From the NCBI GenBank assembly GCA_965199185.1, contig CBDAQW010000032.1:105427-169426 (forward strand): a stretch of DNA of 64,000 nucleotides. The letters run 5' to 3'. The notes below the pieces were generated by a model. It was not told the DNA's origin, did no database searches, and saw only the letters and a list, made by a program, of their open reading frames with translations. This stretch comes from Endozoicomonas sp965199185. Lineage in GTDB: Bacteria; Pseudomonadota; Gammaproteobacteria; Pseudomonadales; Endozoicomonadaceae. Made by a program: the position numbers and the translations under genes. Shown one piece after another: positions 16,870 to 25,794 of the stretch (position 1 is the stretch's first letter; each line of letters begins with the position of its first letter).

Positions 16870-17919
16870 TCAAGAGCCCGTTTTTCTCCACTGTGCTCCC
16901 CGCCCTTTGCCAACAGGTTCAAGACTGCCTTCCGTACGTAACTGCTGTACTACCTTTTTCACCAATTCCCGGCTCACCGTAGGAATCTGAACGCAGATAT
17001 CCGCAATAGAGAAGGCTGAATTAGCCCGGTCAATGGCCGTTTTAATCAGTTGCGACTTGGGCGCACGAATGCCTTGCCATTGGAGATCACTGACTTTCTT
17101 CTCCATTTCCTGATAAGCGGTGATTAACACGTTAAGAAAATAATCCAGCCAGGGCATGGGGTCATGCTTCGCTTCGTGCCACCCTTTCACACTTATCTGC
17201 AAAGCATTAATGTAAGCCTTTTCATCGCTGGCCAATATCCGCTCAATACTGATGAGTTGCCCGACGGGGTAACCACTATGAGCCAGCAGTAATAGCATCA
17301 AAAGCCTGCTGATACGACCATTGCCATCACTGAAAGGATGAATGCATAGAAAATCGAGCACTGTGGTTGCAATCAATAACAGGGGTTCGGTACCCTTTTT
17401 CAGCTCCTGAAAATATCGCGACACCATCGCATTCATCGCTCTGTCAATACCGGAAGCTGGCACTGTACGATAAAGCACGCCAACCCGTTTGCCAGATTCA
17501 TCTCGCTCGACAATATCTTTGTTGGTAGCCCGCCAGCGCCCACCTTCGTGGGGCATATGAGCATAAAGCATGGTATGAAGCTGACGAATAAAACTCACGG
17601 AAAGCGTCAGGTGCTCTCCGGGCTCAAGCACCATATTCAGAGCATCCCGATAACCTGCAACCTGGCGATCCATTGGCGTTGAGGGTTTATATTGATATTG
17701 CGCCAGCTTCCGCGCAGTGTCTCTGGACACCATGATGTGATCAAGGTGGTTGCTGTATTCGACGGATTCCAGCATGGCAATCTGCCGCAGAGTATCGAGC
17801 ACTTCCGGCTGTTGCCGAATCATTAACTCCTGCCTGCCTTTAAACTCCCCTGCCCGTCTGAACTGACTTAGCTGATAAACACTGAAGCGATAATTTGGCA
17901 GGTTGTGTAAGGTATTCAT
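16870..17919 (-). CDS. Fic family protein (AMP-transferase type)
   Basis: About 349 residues with an N-terminal Fic-associated helical region, the Fic core and a C-terminal winged-helix-like part. The catalytic loop HPFSDGNGRISRLL (near residue 200) is complete, including the catalytic His and the phosphate-binding GNGR, so nucleotidyl transfer to a hydroxyl side chain is expected. The autoinhibitory motif, usually (S/T)xxxE(G/N), aligns with SNHLDH near residue 56, where Glu is Asp and Gly is His. An ATG at 17919 is preferred over a TTG at 17940; neither has a good ribosome binding site. Target unknown. Confidence 0.88.
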   Translation of the reverse strand: MNTLHNLPNYRFSVYQLSQFRRAGEFKGRQELMIRQQPEVLDTLRQIAMLESVEYSNHLDHIMVSRDTARKLAQYQYKPSTPMDRQVAGYRDALNMVLEPGEHLTLSVSFIRQLHTMLYAHMPHEGGRWRATNKDIVERDESGKRVGVLYRTVPASGIDRAMNAMVSRYFQELKKGTEPLLLIATTVLDFLCIHPFSDGNGRISRLLMLLLLAHSGYPVGQLISIERILASDEKAYINALQISVKGWHEAKHDPMPWLDYFLNVLITAYQEMEKKVSDLQWQGIRAPKSQLIKTAIDRANSAFSIADICVQIPTVSRELVKKVVQQLRTEGSLEPVGKGRGAQWRKTGS

Positions 17920-18153
17920 ACGAATAACATCATTAATCAATATTGGGTAATTTTTGGATATAATAAGCGCTTCACTCTAACACCTGTTTATCAATAATCA
18001 AAGGTGTCAGACTTATCGTCATATATATCATAGTGTTATGTAAATCTGACAAGATGATATCTAAAGTCGCAGTGAGATCGAGAACAGGTATTTTTTAACG
18101 TACAGAGCAAAACAACAAAAAAGATAAATCGTATGCTGTAAATATTTAAAAGA

Positions 18154-19272
18154 CCTGAATTCGTATCATAAGTGCATAACCTCTGTAACCAACTGATCGC
18201 TACACACCTTTGAAATGAATCAAGGCTCAGGGGTACTCTGTTAGCGACTAAACCAGACAGAGGAAGCCAAGGATGGCCTATACACACCTGAGCCTCGAAG
18301 AAAGACATTATATCGAAGTTCAGAGCAAAGAGGGGGTATCAATGAATAAAATAGCTAAAGCCCTCGGTCGCGCACAAAGCACGCTCTCACGTGAACTGGG
18401 ACGCAATACCGGTCAACGGGGTTATAGACACAAGCAAGCCCACAGGATGGCGCAAGAACGTCATAAAGAGAAGGCTAAGCCGGTTAAACTTACTGACGAT
18501 ATTAAGCGACGGATTGCACATGAAATAAGAAACGACTGGAGTCCAGAGCAAGTTGCTGGGAGGCTTGATCAACAAGGAGTCATTAAGCTTCATCACGAGA
18601 CTGTTTATCAGTTCATACTGGATGACAAAAAGGCAGGTGGCACACTCTACAAGCATTTGCGACATCAAGACAAGACCTACCGTAAACGCTACGGCTCAGC
18701 CCATAACCGAACTGGTATACCTAATCGGGTGGGTATTGAAGAGCGTCCAGAAGTGGTCAACAACAGAGAGCGCGTAGGTGACTGGGAGGCTGACACAATA
18801 ATTGGCAAAAACCACAAGGGAGCCATCGCTACGCTGGATGAACGGAAAACCAAGCTCCGCCTTGCTGTTGCACTGCCCGGCAAGAAAGCAAAAGCGGTTA
18901 AACAGGGGATGATTGATGTACTCAAGCCTCTGAAAAAATTTGTAAAGACCATAACTTACGACAATGGTAAAGAGTTTGTTCAGCATGAAGAGGTTTCCAA
19001 AGCCTTGGCGTGTGATAGCTACTTTGCTGCACCCTATCATTCGTGGGAAAGAGGTCAGAATGAGAACGCTAATGGCTTGCTCAGGCAGTATTTTCCCAAG
19101 TCGATGGAACTTGATAAGGTCACAGAAAAAGAAGTTGTCATGGCGGTTGATAAGCTGAACAGCAGACCCAGAAAATGCCTGGGCTACAAAACACCTTATG
19201 AGGCATTTAAAGAGTCAACAGGGATAGATGTAAGAAAAGTCATGGGTTATGCACTTATGACTTGAATTCAGA
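18154..19272 (+). mobile_element. IS30-family insertion sequence
   Basis: The ends carry inverted repeats of the form CTGAATTC-N-TCATAAGTGCATAACC around one transposase gene. A 3-base AGA on both sides (18151-18153 and 19273-19275) fits the short target duplication of this family. The element is about 1.1 kb and looks intact. It separates the Fic gene from the envelope cluster. Confidence 0.8.
18273..19265 (+). CDS. IS30-family transposase
   Basis: A 330-residue DDE transposase. The N-terminal helix-turn-helix (HLSLEERHYIEVQSKEG, then IAKALGRAQSTLSRELGRN) and the catalytic core are typical of IS30: GDWEADTIIGKNHKGA (first Asp), ITYDNGKEF (second Asp) and a Glu in GQNENANGLLRQYFPK. The length is normal and there are no internal stops, so the element may be active. 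AGAGGAAG precedes the ATG. Confidence 0.95.
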   Translation: MAYTHLSLEERHYIEVQSKEGVSMNKIAKALGRAQSTLSRELGRNTGQRGYRHKQAHRMAQERHKEKAKPVKLTDDIKRRIAHEIRNDWSPEQVAGRLDQQGVIKLHHETVYQFILDDKKAGGTLYKHLRHQDKTYRKRYGSAHNRTGIPNRVGIEERPEVVNNRERVGDWEADTIIGKNHKGAIATLDERKTKLRLAVALPGKKAKAVKQGMIDVLKPLKKFVKTITYDNGKEFVQHEEVSKALACDSYFAAPYHSWERGQNENANGLLRQYFPKSMELDKVTEKEVVMAVDKLNSRPRKCLGYKTPYEAFKESTGIDVRKVMGYALMT

Positions 19273-19510
19273 AGATGAAAGTTAAGCTATTTTTGTGTAA
19301 ATTCACCCATGGTTCGTCATGGAAAGAACTCATTCAGAGTTTAATATTCAATCAGTTCAAAATGTATCAGATTCAGTGATACTATTTTTTGGCTGAATTT
19401 TTAGCCTGAAAAAATGAAGTGCTCTTTTCAAATAAATCCGCTGCAGTACCAGAACAATAATGCAGCGGAATCCAGTTACAATTTTCAACCCAAAATATAG
19501 AGCAAAATAG

Positions 19511-20929
19511 ATGAAAAATATTTTTGCCCTGTCAATGGCAATAACTTTATTGACCGGTTGTACGTCAATTATACAAAAACAAACCTATGGTGATTATGAA
19601 AGCAAGATCGCCAGTGGGCAACTTGAAGCAGCTGTTGAGCTGGCCGTAAAAAAAGCTAATGTGAATCAGGAAACAGGCCAATCTCAAGACCTTCTCTGGT
19701 CTCTCGAATCAGCAGCCCTGCTTCGTATGCAAAACAATTATCGTGAAAGCACCGTATTTTTTGATAACGCAGAAGCGTTAATGAAATCAGAAGACACTGA
19801 AAATGTTTTAGAGAGTGCCGTTAACGGAGCTGGCAGTATTCTGATTAACGACGCCATGACTGACTACAAACAAGCTCATTATGATGGAATTATGGCTAAC
19901 ACCTACAAAGCCATGAATTTCATGTTTGAAGGTGATAACGCCAATGCCAGAATTGAATGGAATCGTGTTGATGAGCGTCAACGTCGATCGGCTGAACAAT
20001 TTGCTGAAAAAATTGCCAAATTAAAAGAAGAGCAAGAAAAAGAAGCTGCCAGGCAAAAAGAAAAAGAGACCGCCAATAACCAGACTGCTGCTGAAACAAC
20101 AGAACAAAGCCTGAGTGAAGCAGAGCAACTGTTACTCGCTCAAGGCATTGATCTCTCACAGTGGAATGCTTACAAGGATTATGTAAACCCTTTTAGCACC
20201 TATATGCATGGCCTGTACTTTATGATTAATGCTCGGGGCAGCAGTGATTACGACAAGGCCTATAGCAGCCTCAAGCGTGCAGCCTCCATGACCGACAATA
20301 GCACAGCAAAAGCCGATATGACGCTTGCAGATGCATTACGTAAAGGCAAGACATCGGTTAAAGATATCAAGCCAGCGGTCTGGGTTGTTTTTGAGAATGG
20401 TCTTGGGCCCAAGAAGGATGAAATCCGAATCGACCTGCCGATTTTCCTGGCCAGCAATAATATAAACTACACTGGTCTGGCATTACCAAAACTTGTTGAA
20501 CGACAACAGGCTTATACCTCTCTGAATGTGGAAGGGCAGTCCACAAAAGTTTTAGCCAATATGGATCGTGTTGTACAGGCTGAATTCAAGGCTGAATTCC
20601 CATATATTCTCACTCGCGAAGTCACCCGTGCCGTATGGAAAACGATTGCTCAGAAACAATTAAATGACCAGAGCCCGATGATGGGACTGCTGGCTTCAGC
20701 TGCGCAAATAGCAACAACCAGTGCTGATTTACGTATGTGGAACAGCTTGCCAAAGGACTTCCAGCTGACTCGAATTAATAAACCGGAAAATGGTATTATT
20801 GCCATTTCTGCCACCGGAATGACTGCTCCTTTACAGGTACAACTGGATAATGACGCCCAGTTCAGCATTGTTTATATCCGAGCTGTCAGCCCACTTTCAA
20901 CTCCAGTTGTTGATGTGATCAATATTTAA
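19511..20929 (+). CDS. COG3014-like outer-membrane lipoprotein
   Basis: A 472-residue lipoprotein with the lipobox LLTGC near residue 17. The N-terminal half is helical and TPR-like (AAVELAVKKAN, NYRESTVFFDNAE). A charged Lys/Glu-rich coiled coil follows near residues 160-195, then a C-terminal domain (VWVVFENGLGPKKDEIRIDLPIF). It resembles uncharacterised COG3014 proteins. It is the first gene of a four-gene envelope cluster, 11 bases before an LpoB-like lipoprotein. A scaffolding role in an envelope complex is inference. Confidence 0.7.
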   Translation: MKNIFALSMAITLLTGCTSIIQKQTYGDYESKIASGQLEAAVELAVKKANVNQETGQSQDLLWSLESAALLRMQNNYRESTVFFDNAEALMKSEDTENVLESAVNGAGSILINDAMTDYKQAHYDGIMANTYKAMNFMFEGDNANARIEWNRVDERQRRSAEQFAEKIAKLKEEQEKEAARQKEKETANNQTAAETTEQSLSEAEQLLLAQGIDLSQWNAYKDYVNPFSTYMHGLYFMINARGSSDYDKAYSSLKRAASMTDNSTAKADMTLADALRKGKTSVKDIKPAVWVVFENGLGPKKDEIRIDLPIFLASNNINYTGLALPKLVERQQAYTSLNVEGQSTKVLANMDRVVQAEFKAEFPYILTREVTRAVWKTIAQKQLNDQSPMMGLLASAAQIATTSADLRMWNSLPKDFQLTRINKPENGIIAISATGMTAPLQVQLDNDAQFSIVYIRAVSPLSTPVVDVINI

Positions 20930-20940
20930 CAGGGATTTAG

Positions 20941-21573
20941 ATGTTCATGAAAAAAACAGCCATTGCAGGGGTTATTCTCAGCACTCTGATGATAGCCGGT
21001 TGCGCTTCAAAAACGTATTACATTGATCAGGCAACGGGTACAAAAACCAAGCAGGAAACCGTTGCAGGACTCAATTACCGTGATTTCAGCCAGGCAGCTG
21101 ACCAGATGGTACAAAGCATTCTGGATAACCCAAGACTAAAACACCCGGATGCAGATAAGGGCGCTGTATATGTTATGGCGATTTCCAGCATTATTAACGA
21201 TACCACCCAGCGCATCGACACAGATCAGCTCACCAAGAAAATCCGTGTTGACCTTCTGAATTCCGGTCGTTTTCTGACGACAACAGCCATAGGTCTGAAT
21301 GGTGCAGAAGATGAGATGACACAGAAGGTCCGGGCACTCAAAAACTCAGCGCTGGTGAATCAGAAAACAGTGAAGGAAAATAATAGGGTGATCGCTCCTG
21401 ATTTCAGTCTGAGCGGAAAAATCATTCAGCGTAATTTCACGCTCTCTAAAAAAGAACAAGAGATTAACTACTACCTGCAGCTGACGCTGACTAACCTCGA
21501 TAATGGTCTGGCTTATTGGGAAGATGAAGTCCCTATCGCTAAACAAGGTGATGGTCGCTCCGTAAGCTGGTAA
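20941..21573 (+). CDS. LpoB-like lipoprotein (penicillin-binding protein activator family)
   Basis: A 210-residue lipoprotein (lipobox MIAGC near residue 21) with the LpoB fold features AADQMVQSILDNPRL, VYVMAISSIINDTTQRIDTDQL and DFSLSGKIIQRNF. E. coli LpoB reaches from the outer membrane to activate PBP1b. Here the gene sits with CsgG-type and COG3014 genes rather than alone, so a different partner is possible. A GGGA sequence lies six bases before the ATG. A hairpin follows the stop. Confidence 0.8.
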   Translation: MFMKKTAIAGVILSTLMIAGCASKTYYIDQATGTKTKQETVAGLNYRDFSQAADQMVQSILDNPRLKHPDADKGAVYVMAISSIINDTTQRIDTDQLTKKIRVDLLNSGRFLTTTAIGLNGAEDEMTQKVRALKNSALVNQKTVKENNRVIAPDFSLSGKIIQRNFTLSKKEQEINYYLQLTLTNLDNGLAYWEDEVPIAKQGDGRSVSW

Positions 21574-21594
21574 ACGCCTTCTTTCATACACCTT

Positions 21595-21620
21595 CAGGGC
21601 AGACATTCTGCCCTGTTTTT
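21595..21620 (+). terminator. intrinsic terminator or attenuator within the envelope cluster
   Basis: The stem CAGGGCAGA/TCTGCCCTG with a CAT loop is followed by TTTTTCTTATTCTTT. It lies between the LpoB-like gene and the next gene on the same strand. It may therefore reduce expression of the last two genes relative to the first two. Confidence 0.7.
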
Positions 21621-21644
21621 CTTATTCTTTGGGGGAAGAAATGC

Positions 21645-23102
21645 ATGCAACGTTACAAAAAAAATCTTGTCATAAGTATTGCTCTTGTCATTGCGTCAAT
21701 GGCATCAAAATCAATAGCTCAGACAGCACCAACTGCCACCAGCGAAGTCCATTCACAAGCAGCAGTTTATCAACCATCACAGCCTGATGTAACTGATGTG
21801 ACCCAACCAGCACAAACGACTCAGGAAGTGATTCAGGCGGCTCAGGCTGGTGTCCGGGATGCAATGAGAGATGTAGACGAAAAAGCCAATCAGGTTGTGG
21901 AGGAGCAAACAGCTGCAATGAAACGACTGGGGCGCAGAGATATTCGTATCATGTACGGTTCTGCACTCGTCAACGCCAGGCCCGCCGAAGGCAAATGGGG
22001 TGATGCTCGTGTTATCGCTTATCAGCGTGCGGTCATGCAGGCACGGGAAAAATTACTGAAACAGCTATACAGCGAAGTCTCATCGGAAATGGTGCGAGAG
22101 AGCTTCCGAACCAATCAATTACCTGAATTCACGGACACTGAACTGAAGTCTCAAGCAGGTATGGAAGCGGCTCTGGATATGATTGTCGCGGTCGCTGATA
22201 CCGCGCTTGAAGGTCGGGTTGAAGCCATGGGGATTGATAGCAAAGCTTATGCTGTCGCCGATTCAACTAAACGAAAGATCATGATGAAGAAAGCTTTTAG
22301 CAAGAAAACCAGCACTTCATCCCGAGGCGAGATAAGCGGCACTATTGTGACCCGTACCTTTGAAACTACCGATGTGAACGGCAACACAGCCGTTTCTGTG
22401 GTTTTAACGACCTCTAATAAAATGAAAAACACGCTTGAAAACCTGAGACTAAGCAAAGGTTCCATTGCCCCTGACCCCTCCAAAGCCAGGATAAGTATTG
22501 AAGATTATCTGAGTCAGAATCAAAGCAACCTCATGTACCAGTACGGTATGAGCCTGATCTACGATGAGATGGGCTATCCGGTACTCATCTCTTACGCTCA
22601 AGCGGGCAATGAGTGTAACCCGGTTAATTACGAAGAATGCGTCGATAACCGTGACTTCGCATTTATTGAGGCAGAAAACGATGCTTTTTCACACTTTGCT
22701 GAAGCCTATCAACTCACCGGTAACATTCAAACGGATACCAGCAAAGGCGAGGAAAAGATAAAAGATGCCACTCTGACCAAAACGGAAGACGGCCAGGATA
22801 TCGTTGAAAGCACCGTTACTCAAATACTGAAAGAAACTCAACAAATGTCTCGTCAGACAGCCAGTATCAAAAATCTGGTCGGCATTAAAGAAGTGATGCG
22901 CTGGACAGAAAACCACCCTGTCACCAACAAGGAGATTAACGGTATTGTTCTGGCATGGCACCCCATGAATGAGCAGTCTATTCGTGCATACAAGGCCAAC
23001 AAGCCTAAAGCTCAGCCGAAGCAACAGCGGTCAGGCCGAACAGCGCCGATTCAGGGTAATCAGGGCTCCGGTATGGATACATTTAACGCCAGCGATTTCT
23101 GA
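21645..23102 (+). CDS. periplasmic protein, DUF6844-like
   Basis: A 485-residue exported protein (signal peptide ending MASKSIAQ). A Thr/Gln/Pro-rich linker is followed by a helical stretch (GVRDAMRDVDEKANQVVEEQTAAMKRLG) and a larger folded domain starting RDIRIMYGSALVNARP. Two cysteines in AGNECNPVNYEECVDN could pair. The C-terminus is Lys/Gln-rich and basic. It resembles proteins annotated DUF6844, with unknown function; the match is from memory of the pattern and not certain. GGGGGAAG precedes the start. It lies 17 bases before the CsgG-type gene. Confidence 0.65.
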   Translation: MQRYKKNLVISIALVIASMASKSIAQTAPTATSEVHSQAAVYQPSQPDVTDVTQPAQTTQEVIQAAQAGVRDAMRDVDEKANQVVEEQTAAMKRLGRRDIRIMYGSALVNARPAEGKWGDARVIAYQRAVMQAREKLLKQLYSEVSSEMVRESFRTNQLPEFTDTELKSQAGMEAALDMIVAVADTALEGRVEAMGIDSKAYAVADSTKRKIMMKKAFSKKTSTSSRGEISGTIVTRTFETTDVNGNTAVSVVLTTSNKMKNTLENLRLSKGSIAPDPSKARISIEDYLSQNQSNLMYQYGMSLIYDEMGYPVLISYAQAGNECNPVNYEECVDNRDFAFIEAENDAFSHFAEAYQLTGNIQTDTSKGEEKIKDATLTKTEDGQDIVESTVTQILKETQQMSRQTASIKNLVGIKEVMRWTENHPVTNKEINGIVLAWHPMNEQSIRAYKANKPKAQPKQQRSGRTAPIQGNQGSGMDTFNASDF

Positions 23103-23119
23103 TTTCAGAGGGCATAGAC

Positions 23120-24334
23120 ATGAGACAATTAATGCGTAGCCTGTTTATGCTTGCCTTTATACCGGCTCTGGCATTCGCCGGAGTCGTTGAGGTGCAAGTC
23201 ACAGGTACAGGGCTTAATCAGGAGTCTGCCATAGAATCAGGGTTGCTTCAGGCGCTTCGGCAGGTTCATGGCATTGATATTCAGAGTATTCAGCAAAGCA
23301 GCCAACTACAAATAAAAGAAGATGGCAAAAGCAATACTGAAATCAGTGTAAACAGAAACTCCCAGATATCCGCAAAAGGCCAAATAGCCAGCTACAACGT
23401 GCTGGACAGCGATTGCTCTGAAGACAGTTGCACCGTTCAGCTCAATGTTCAGGTGCATAAATATCAGGCACCCGGTCTACCGAACGACAATCGTCGTAAG
23501 ATTGCCGTCCTACCCTTCACCGGTGAAACAGCGATCCGAAGCATGGTCACTCATGAAGTGCAGGAGCAATTGATACAAAGCCGTCGTTTTGCGGTGCTGG
23601 ATCGTGAACATAAAAAAGAATACGACGCTGAAAAAAAACTCTGGCAAAGCGGTGATGTCTCCATTGCCGAAAGAGCACGTATGGGTCAAGTTCTGGGGCT
23701 CGACTATATCCTGACAGGCCGTATTGAAAAAGCAGGTATACGACGATGGAACACCGGCACGTCATTAACGGGTGAGAACCAGAGTCATGTTCGCACTTAT
23801 GTTACGGTGCGTTATCAAATCATTGCCATTGCTACCCGGCAGATTAAATGGTCGGATACTGTTTCCGTTGCGCTGGATAATATCAGCAGCCTGGAACAAG
23901 CCGCTGCTCTTGCTGGTCAGAAAATCTCTACCCGATTATTGAGTAACATCTACCCTATACGAGTGGTGCAGCTGAGTGATAATCAGGTTCTTCTTAATCA
24001 GGGTGGCAAAACCATTCAAAATGGCAGCTATTTCGACATTTATTCCCTTGGTGACATTATTTACGACCCCTACACCAACGAAGCTTTGGGGCAATCTGAA
24101 ACCAAAATTGCCACGGTACAAGTGGTTCGGGTAGGTGCGAAACTAACCTACACCAAAACGATCACAGGTCGCCTTAAGGACATCAAGCCCGGGTTTATCG
24201 CCCGATTAAGCCCTGATATCACGCCTGATGATAAAGAGCCAACAATACTTCTACCAAAAAACGACAGTGTAACAATACCCTCACAAAAAAAAGACAATGT
24301 CACAGTGCCCTCAGCAGGTGGCGTTATTCTTTAA
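23120..24334 (+). CDS. CsgG/HfaB-domain protein with FlgT-like N-terminus
   Basis: A 404-residue exported protein (signal peptide ending ALAFA). Residues 22-120 resemble the N-terminal domain of FlgT-type proteins (VEVQVTGTGLNQESAIESGLLQALRQVHG). The CsgG domain begins at RKIAVLPFTG (near 136) and includes QLIQSRRFAVLDRE and LDYILTGRIEKAG. The tail is Pro/Ser/Lys-rich. CsgG proteins form outer-membrane pores or rings. There is no lipobox, unlike CsgG itself, so it may bind the neighbouring lipoproteins. It is the last gene of the cluster. Confidence 0.75.
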   Translation: MRQLMRSLFMLAFIPALAFAGVVEVQVTGTGLNQESAIESGLLQALRQVHGIDIQSIQQSSQLQIKEDGKSNTEISVNRNSQISAKGQIASYNVLDSDCSEDSCTVQLNVQVHKYQAPGLPNDNRRKIAVLPFTGETAIRSMVTHEVQEQLIQSRRFAVLDREHKKEYDAEKKLWQSGDVSIAERARMGQVLGLDYILTGRIEKAGIRRWNTGTSLTGENQSHVRTYVTVRYQIIAIATRQIKWSDTVSVALDNISSLEQAAALAGQKISTRLLSNIYPIRVVQLSDNQVLLNQGGKTIQNGSYFDIYSLGDIIYDPYTNEALGQSETKIATVQVVRVGAKLTYTKTITGRLKDIKPGFIARLSPDITPDDKEPTILLPKNDSVTIPSQKKDNVTVPSAGGVIL

Positions 24335-24342
24335 TCCAGAAT

Positions 24343-24378
24343 CATTACAAGCCCGGACATTAAAACGGGCATGTAATG
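24343..24378. terminator. hairpin terminator between convergent genes
   Basis: CATTACAAGCCCG pairs with CGGGCATGTAATG apart from one mismatch, across a 10-base AT-rich loop. It lies between the CsgG-type gene and truC, which converge here. Confidence 0.6.
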
Positions 24379-24380
24379 TG

Positions 24381-25142
24381 TCAGTCGATATAACCACTCC
24401 AACCAAAACGCTCCAGGAGACCTTTGAATATATTGTCCATCGGTGCATGAAAGCTGATAAGTTCTTCAGACACCGGATGACGCATACGCATATCAGAACA
24501 GTGCAGCAAAAGCCTGCCTGCATTAAAATGTTTCGAAAAATAGCGATTATGAACCCCTTTCCCATGCTTCGCATCCCCAATCACCGGATGGGAAATGTGC
24601 TTCATGTGACGCCTGATCTGATGCTTTCGACCTGTTTTCGGAATCACTTCCAGCAACGAATAACGACTCTGTGGATAACGGTCTATCAAAACCGGCAATT
24701 GAACGGTGGCCAGCCGCGTAAACTCTGAGACCGCTTCCTGAGCCGGTTTATTCTGAGCCGCTTGTTTATCCGCAATTTTATCCAGCTCTTCTTTCAGAGG
24801 ATGATCAATAATTCCCTGTTCGGGGGCATAGCCACGCACCACAGCACGATACCGCTTGTAGATTTCACCCTGTTGAAACTGAATACCAGCCGATTTAGCC
24901 AGCCCGGAAGACAAAGCAAATATCAACACCCCAGAGGTTGGCTTGTCCAGACGATGCAAAGGAAACACATGCTGCCCGACCTGATCCCGAACCATCTGCA
25001 TGGCAAAGCGGGTTTCATGACGATCTATCATAGAACGATGAACCAGGAGGCCTGAAGGCTTGTTGACAACCACCAGCGCATCATCTTTATAGAGGATGTC
25101 CAATGTTTCTTTTATCTCGGGTTCGGGTAATTCAACGGTCAT
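24381..25142 (-). CDS. truC: tRNA pseudouridine(65) synthase TruC
   Basis: A 253-residue RluA-family pseudouridine synthase. It aligns along most of its length with E. coli TruC, which modifies U65 of tRNA. Shared segments include VVNKPSGLLVHRSMIDRHE, MQMVRDQVGQHVFPLHRLDKPTSGVL (catalytic Asp in HRLD), EELDKIADK, and PKTGRKHQIRRHMKHISHPVIGDAKHG. The start ATG is the only good in-frame one. Confidence 0.88.
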   Translation of the reverse strand: MTVELPEPEIKETLDILYKDDALVVVNKPSGLLVHRSMIDRHETRFAMQMVRDQVGQHVFPLHRLDKPTSGVLIFALSSGLAKSAGIQFQQGEIYKRYRAVVRGYAPEQGIIDHPLKEELDKIADKQAAQNKPAQEAVSEFTRLATVQLPVLIDRYPQSRYSLLEVIPKTGRKHQIRRHMKHISHPVIGDAKHGKGVHNRYFSKHFNAGRLLLHCSDMRMRHPVSEELISFHAPMDNIFKGLLERFGWSGYID

Positions 25143-25270
25143 TCTGAGTACCAGAGTCTTGGGGCTGCAGAATAATCAGATTAGGCGTTGATTTCCAGCA
25201 AGGTAACCCGGCAGGAGCAGGACTAAAATCAGGTTTTTGCTTTCTTTCTGCTTTCCGAGAGGCTTCAGTC

Positions 25271-25741
25271 ATGATAACCATTAACATCCGCTTTGCTCAG
25301 GCTCATGAAGCCGAAACCATAGCTCGTCTGGTCGTTGCGATGGAAAGAGAGCTATGCCCGACAAAGAATATTGATGAGTCCGCTTTTATAAAGGGTGCGC
25401 AAAGTCTTCTGAAATCTGACACATCGCAATTCTGGGCAATGGTAGCTGAAACAGAGAACCAGGAAGTCGTTGGTGTGCTCACCCTGAATGAATGTGCCGC
25501 TATTCATTCTGCCGGTCAGTTTGGTGAAATCATGGAAATCTACATTCTACCTTCACTGCGCAGTGAAGGTATTGGTCGGCAGTTGATTCTCGCCGCCAAA
25601 CAGTTTGCCAGTGAGAAAGGCTGGTCTTATCTGGAAACAGGCACACCTGAGCAACCCAAATGGCAGCAGACACATGACTTCTATATTCGTGAAGGGTTCA
25701 GAGAGATGGGCGCCCGATTGAAATTACCGTTGGTTGGATAA
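25271..25741 (+). CDS. GNAT-family N-acetyltransferase
   Basis: A 156-residue GCN5-type acetyltransferase. The acetyl-CoA loop reads LRSEGIGRQLILAAKQFASEKGW near residues 96-118, preceded by the beta-4 strand GEIMEIYILPS. The C-terminal HDFYIREGFREMGARLKLPL is also typical. The acceptor substrate is not evident. It is monocistronic, with convergent neighbours. Confidence 0.88.
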   Translation: MITINIRFAQAHEAETIARLVVAMERELCPTKNIDESAFIKGAQSLLKSDTSQFWAMVAETENQEVVGVLTLNECAAIHSAGQFGEIMEIYILPSLRSEGIGRQLILAAKQFASEKGWSYLETGTPEQPKWQQTHDFYIREGFREMGARLKLPLVG

Positions 25742-25794
25742 CTTTATGCGCTCATTGAGCGCATTGTCGATGCTCATGCTCTATAGCTTCAGAC

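Noticed and set aside
18036..18308. 90-codon minus-strand frame across the left end of IS30
   Set aside because: It spans the element boundary and antisense of the transposase start, so it is not a gene.
25746..25764. Palindrome ATGCGCTCA-T-TGAGCGCAT after the GNAT gene as terminator
   Set aside because: The loop would be only one base with no T-run, so it is not listed as a terminator.
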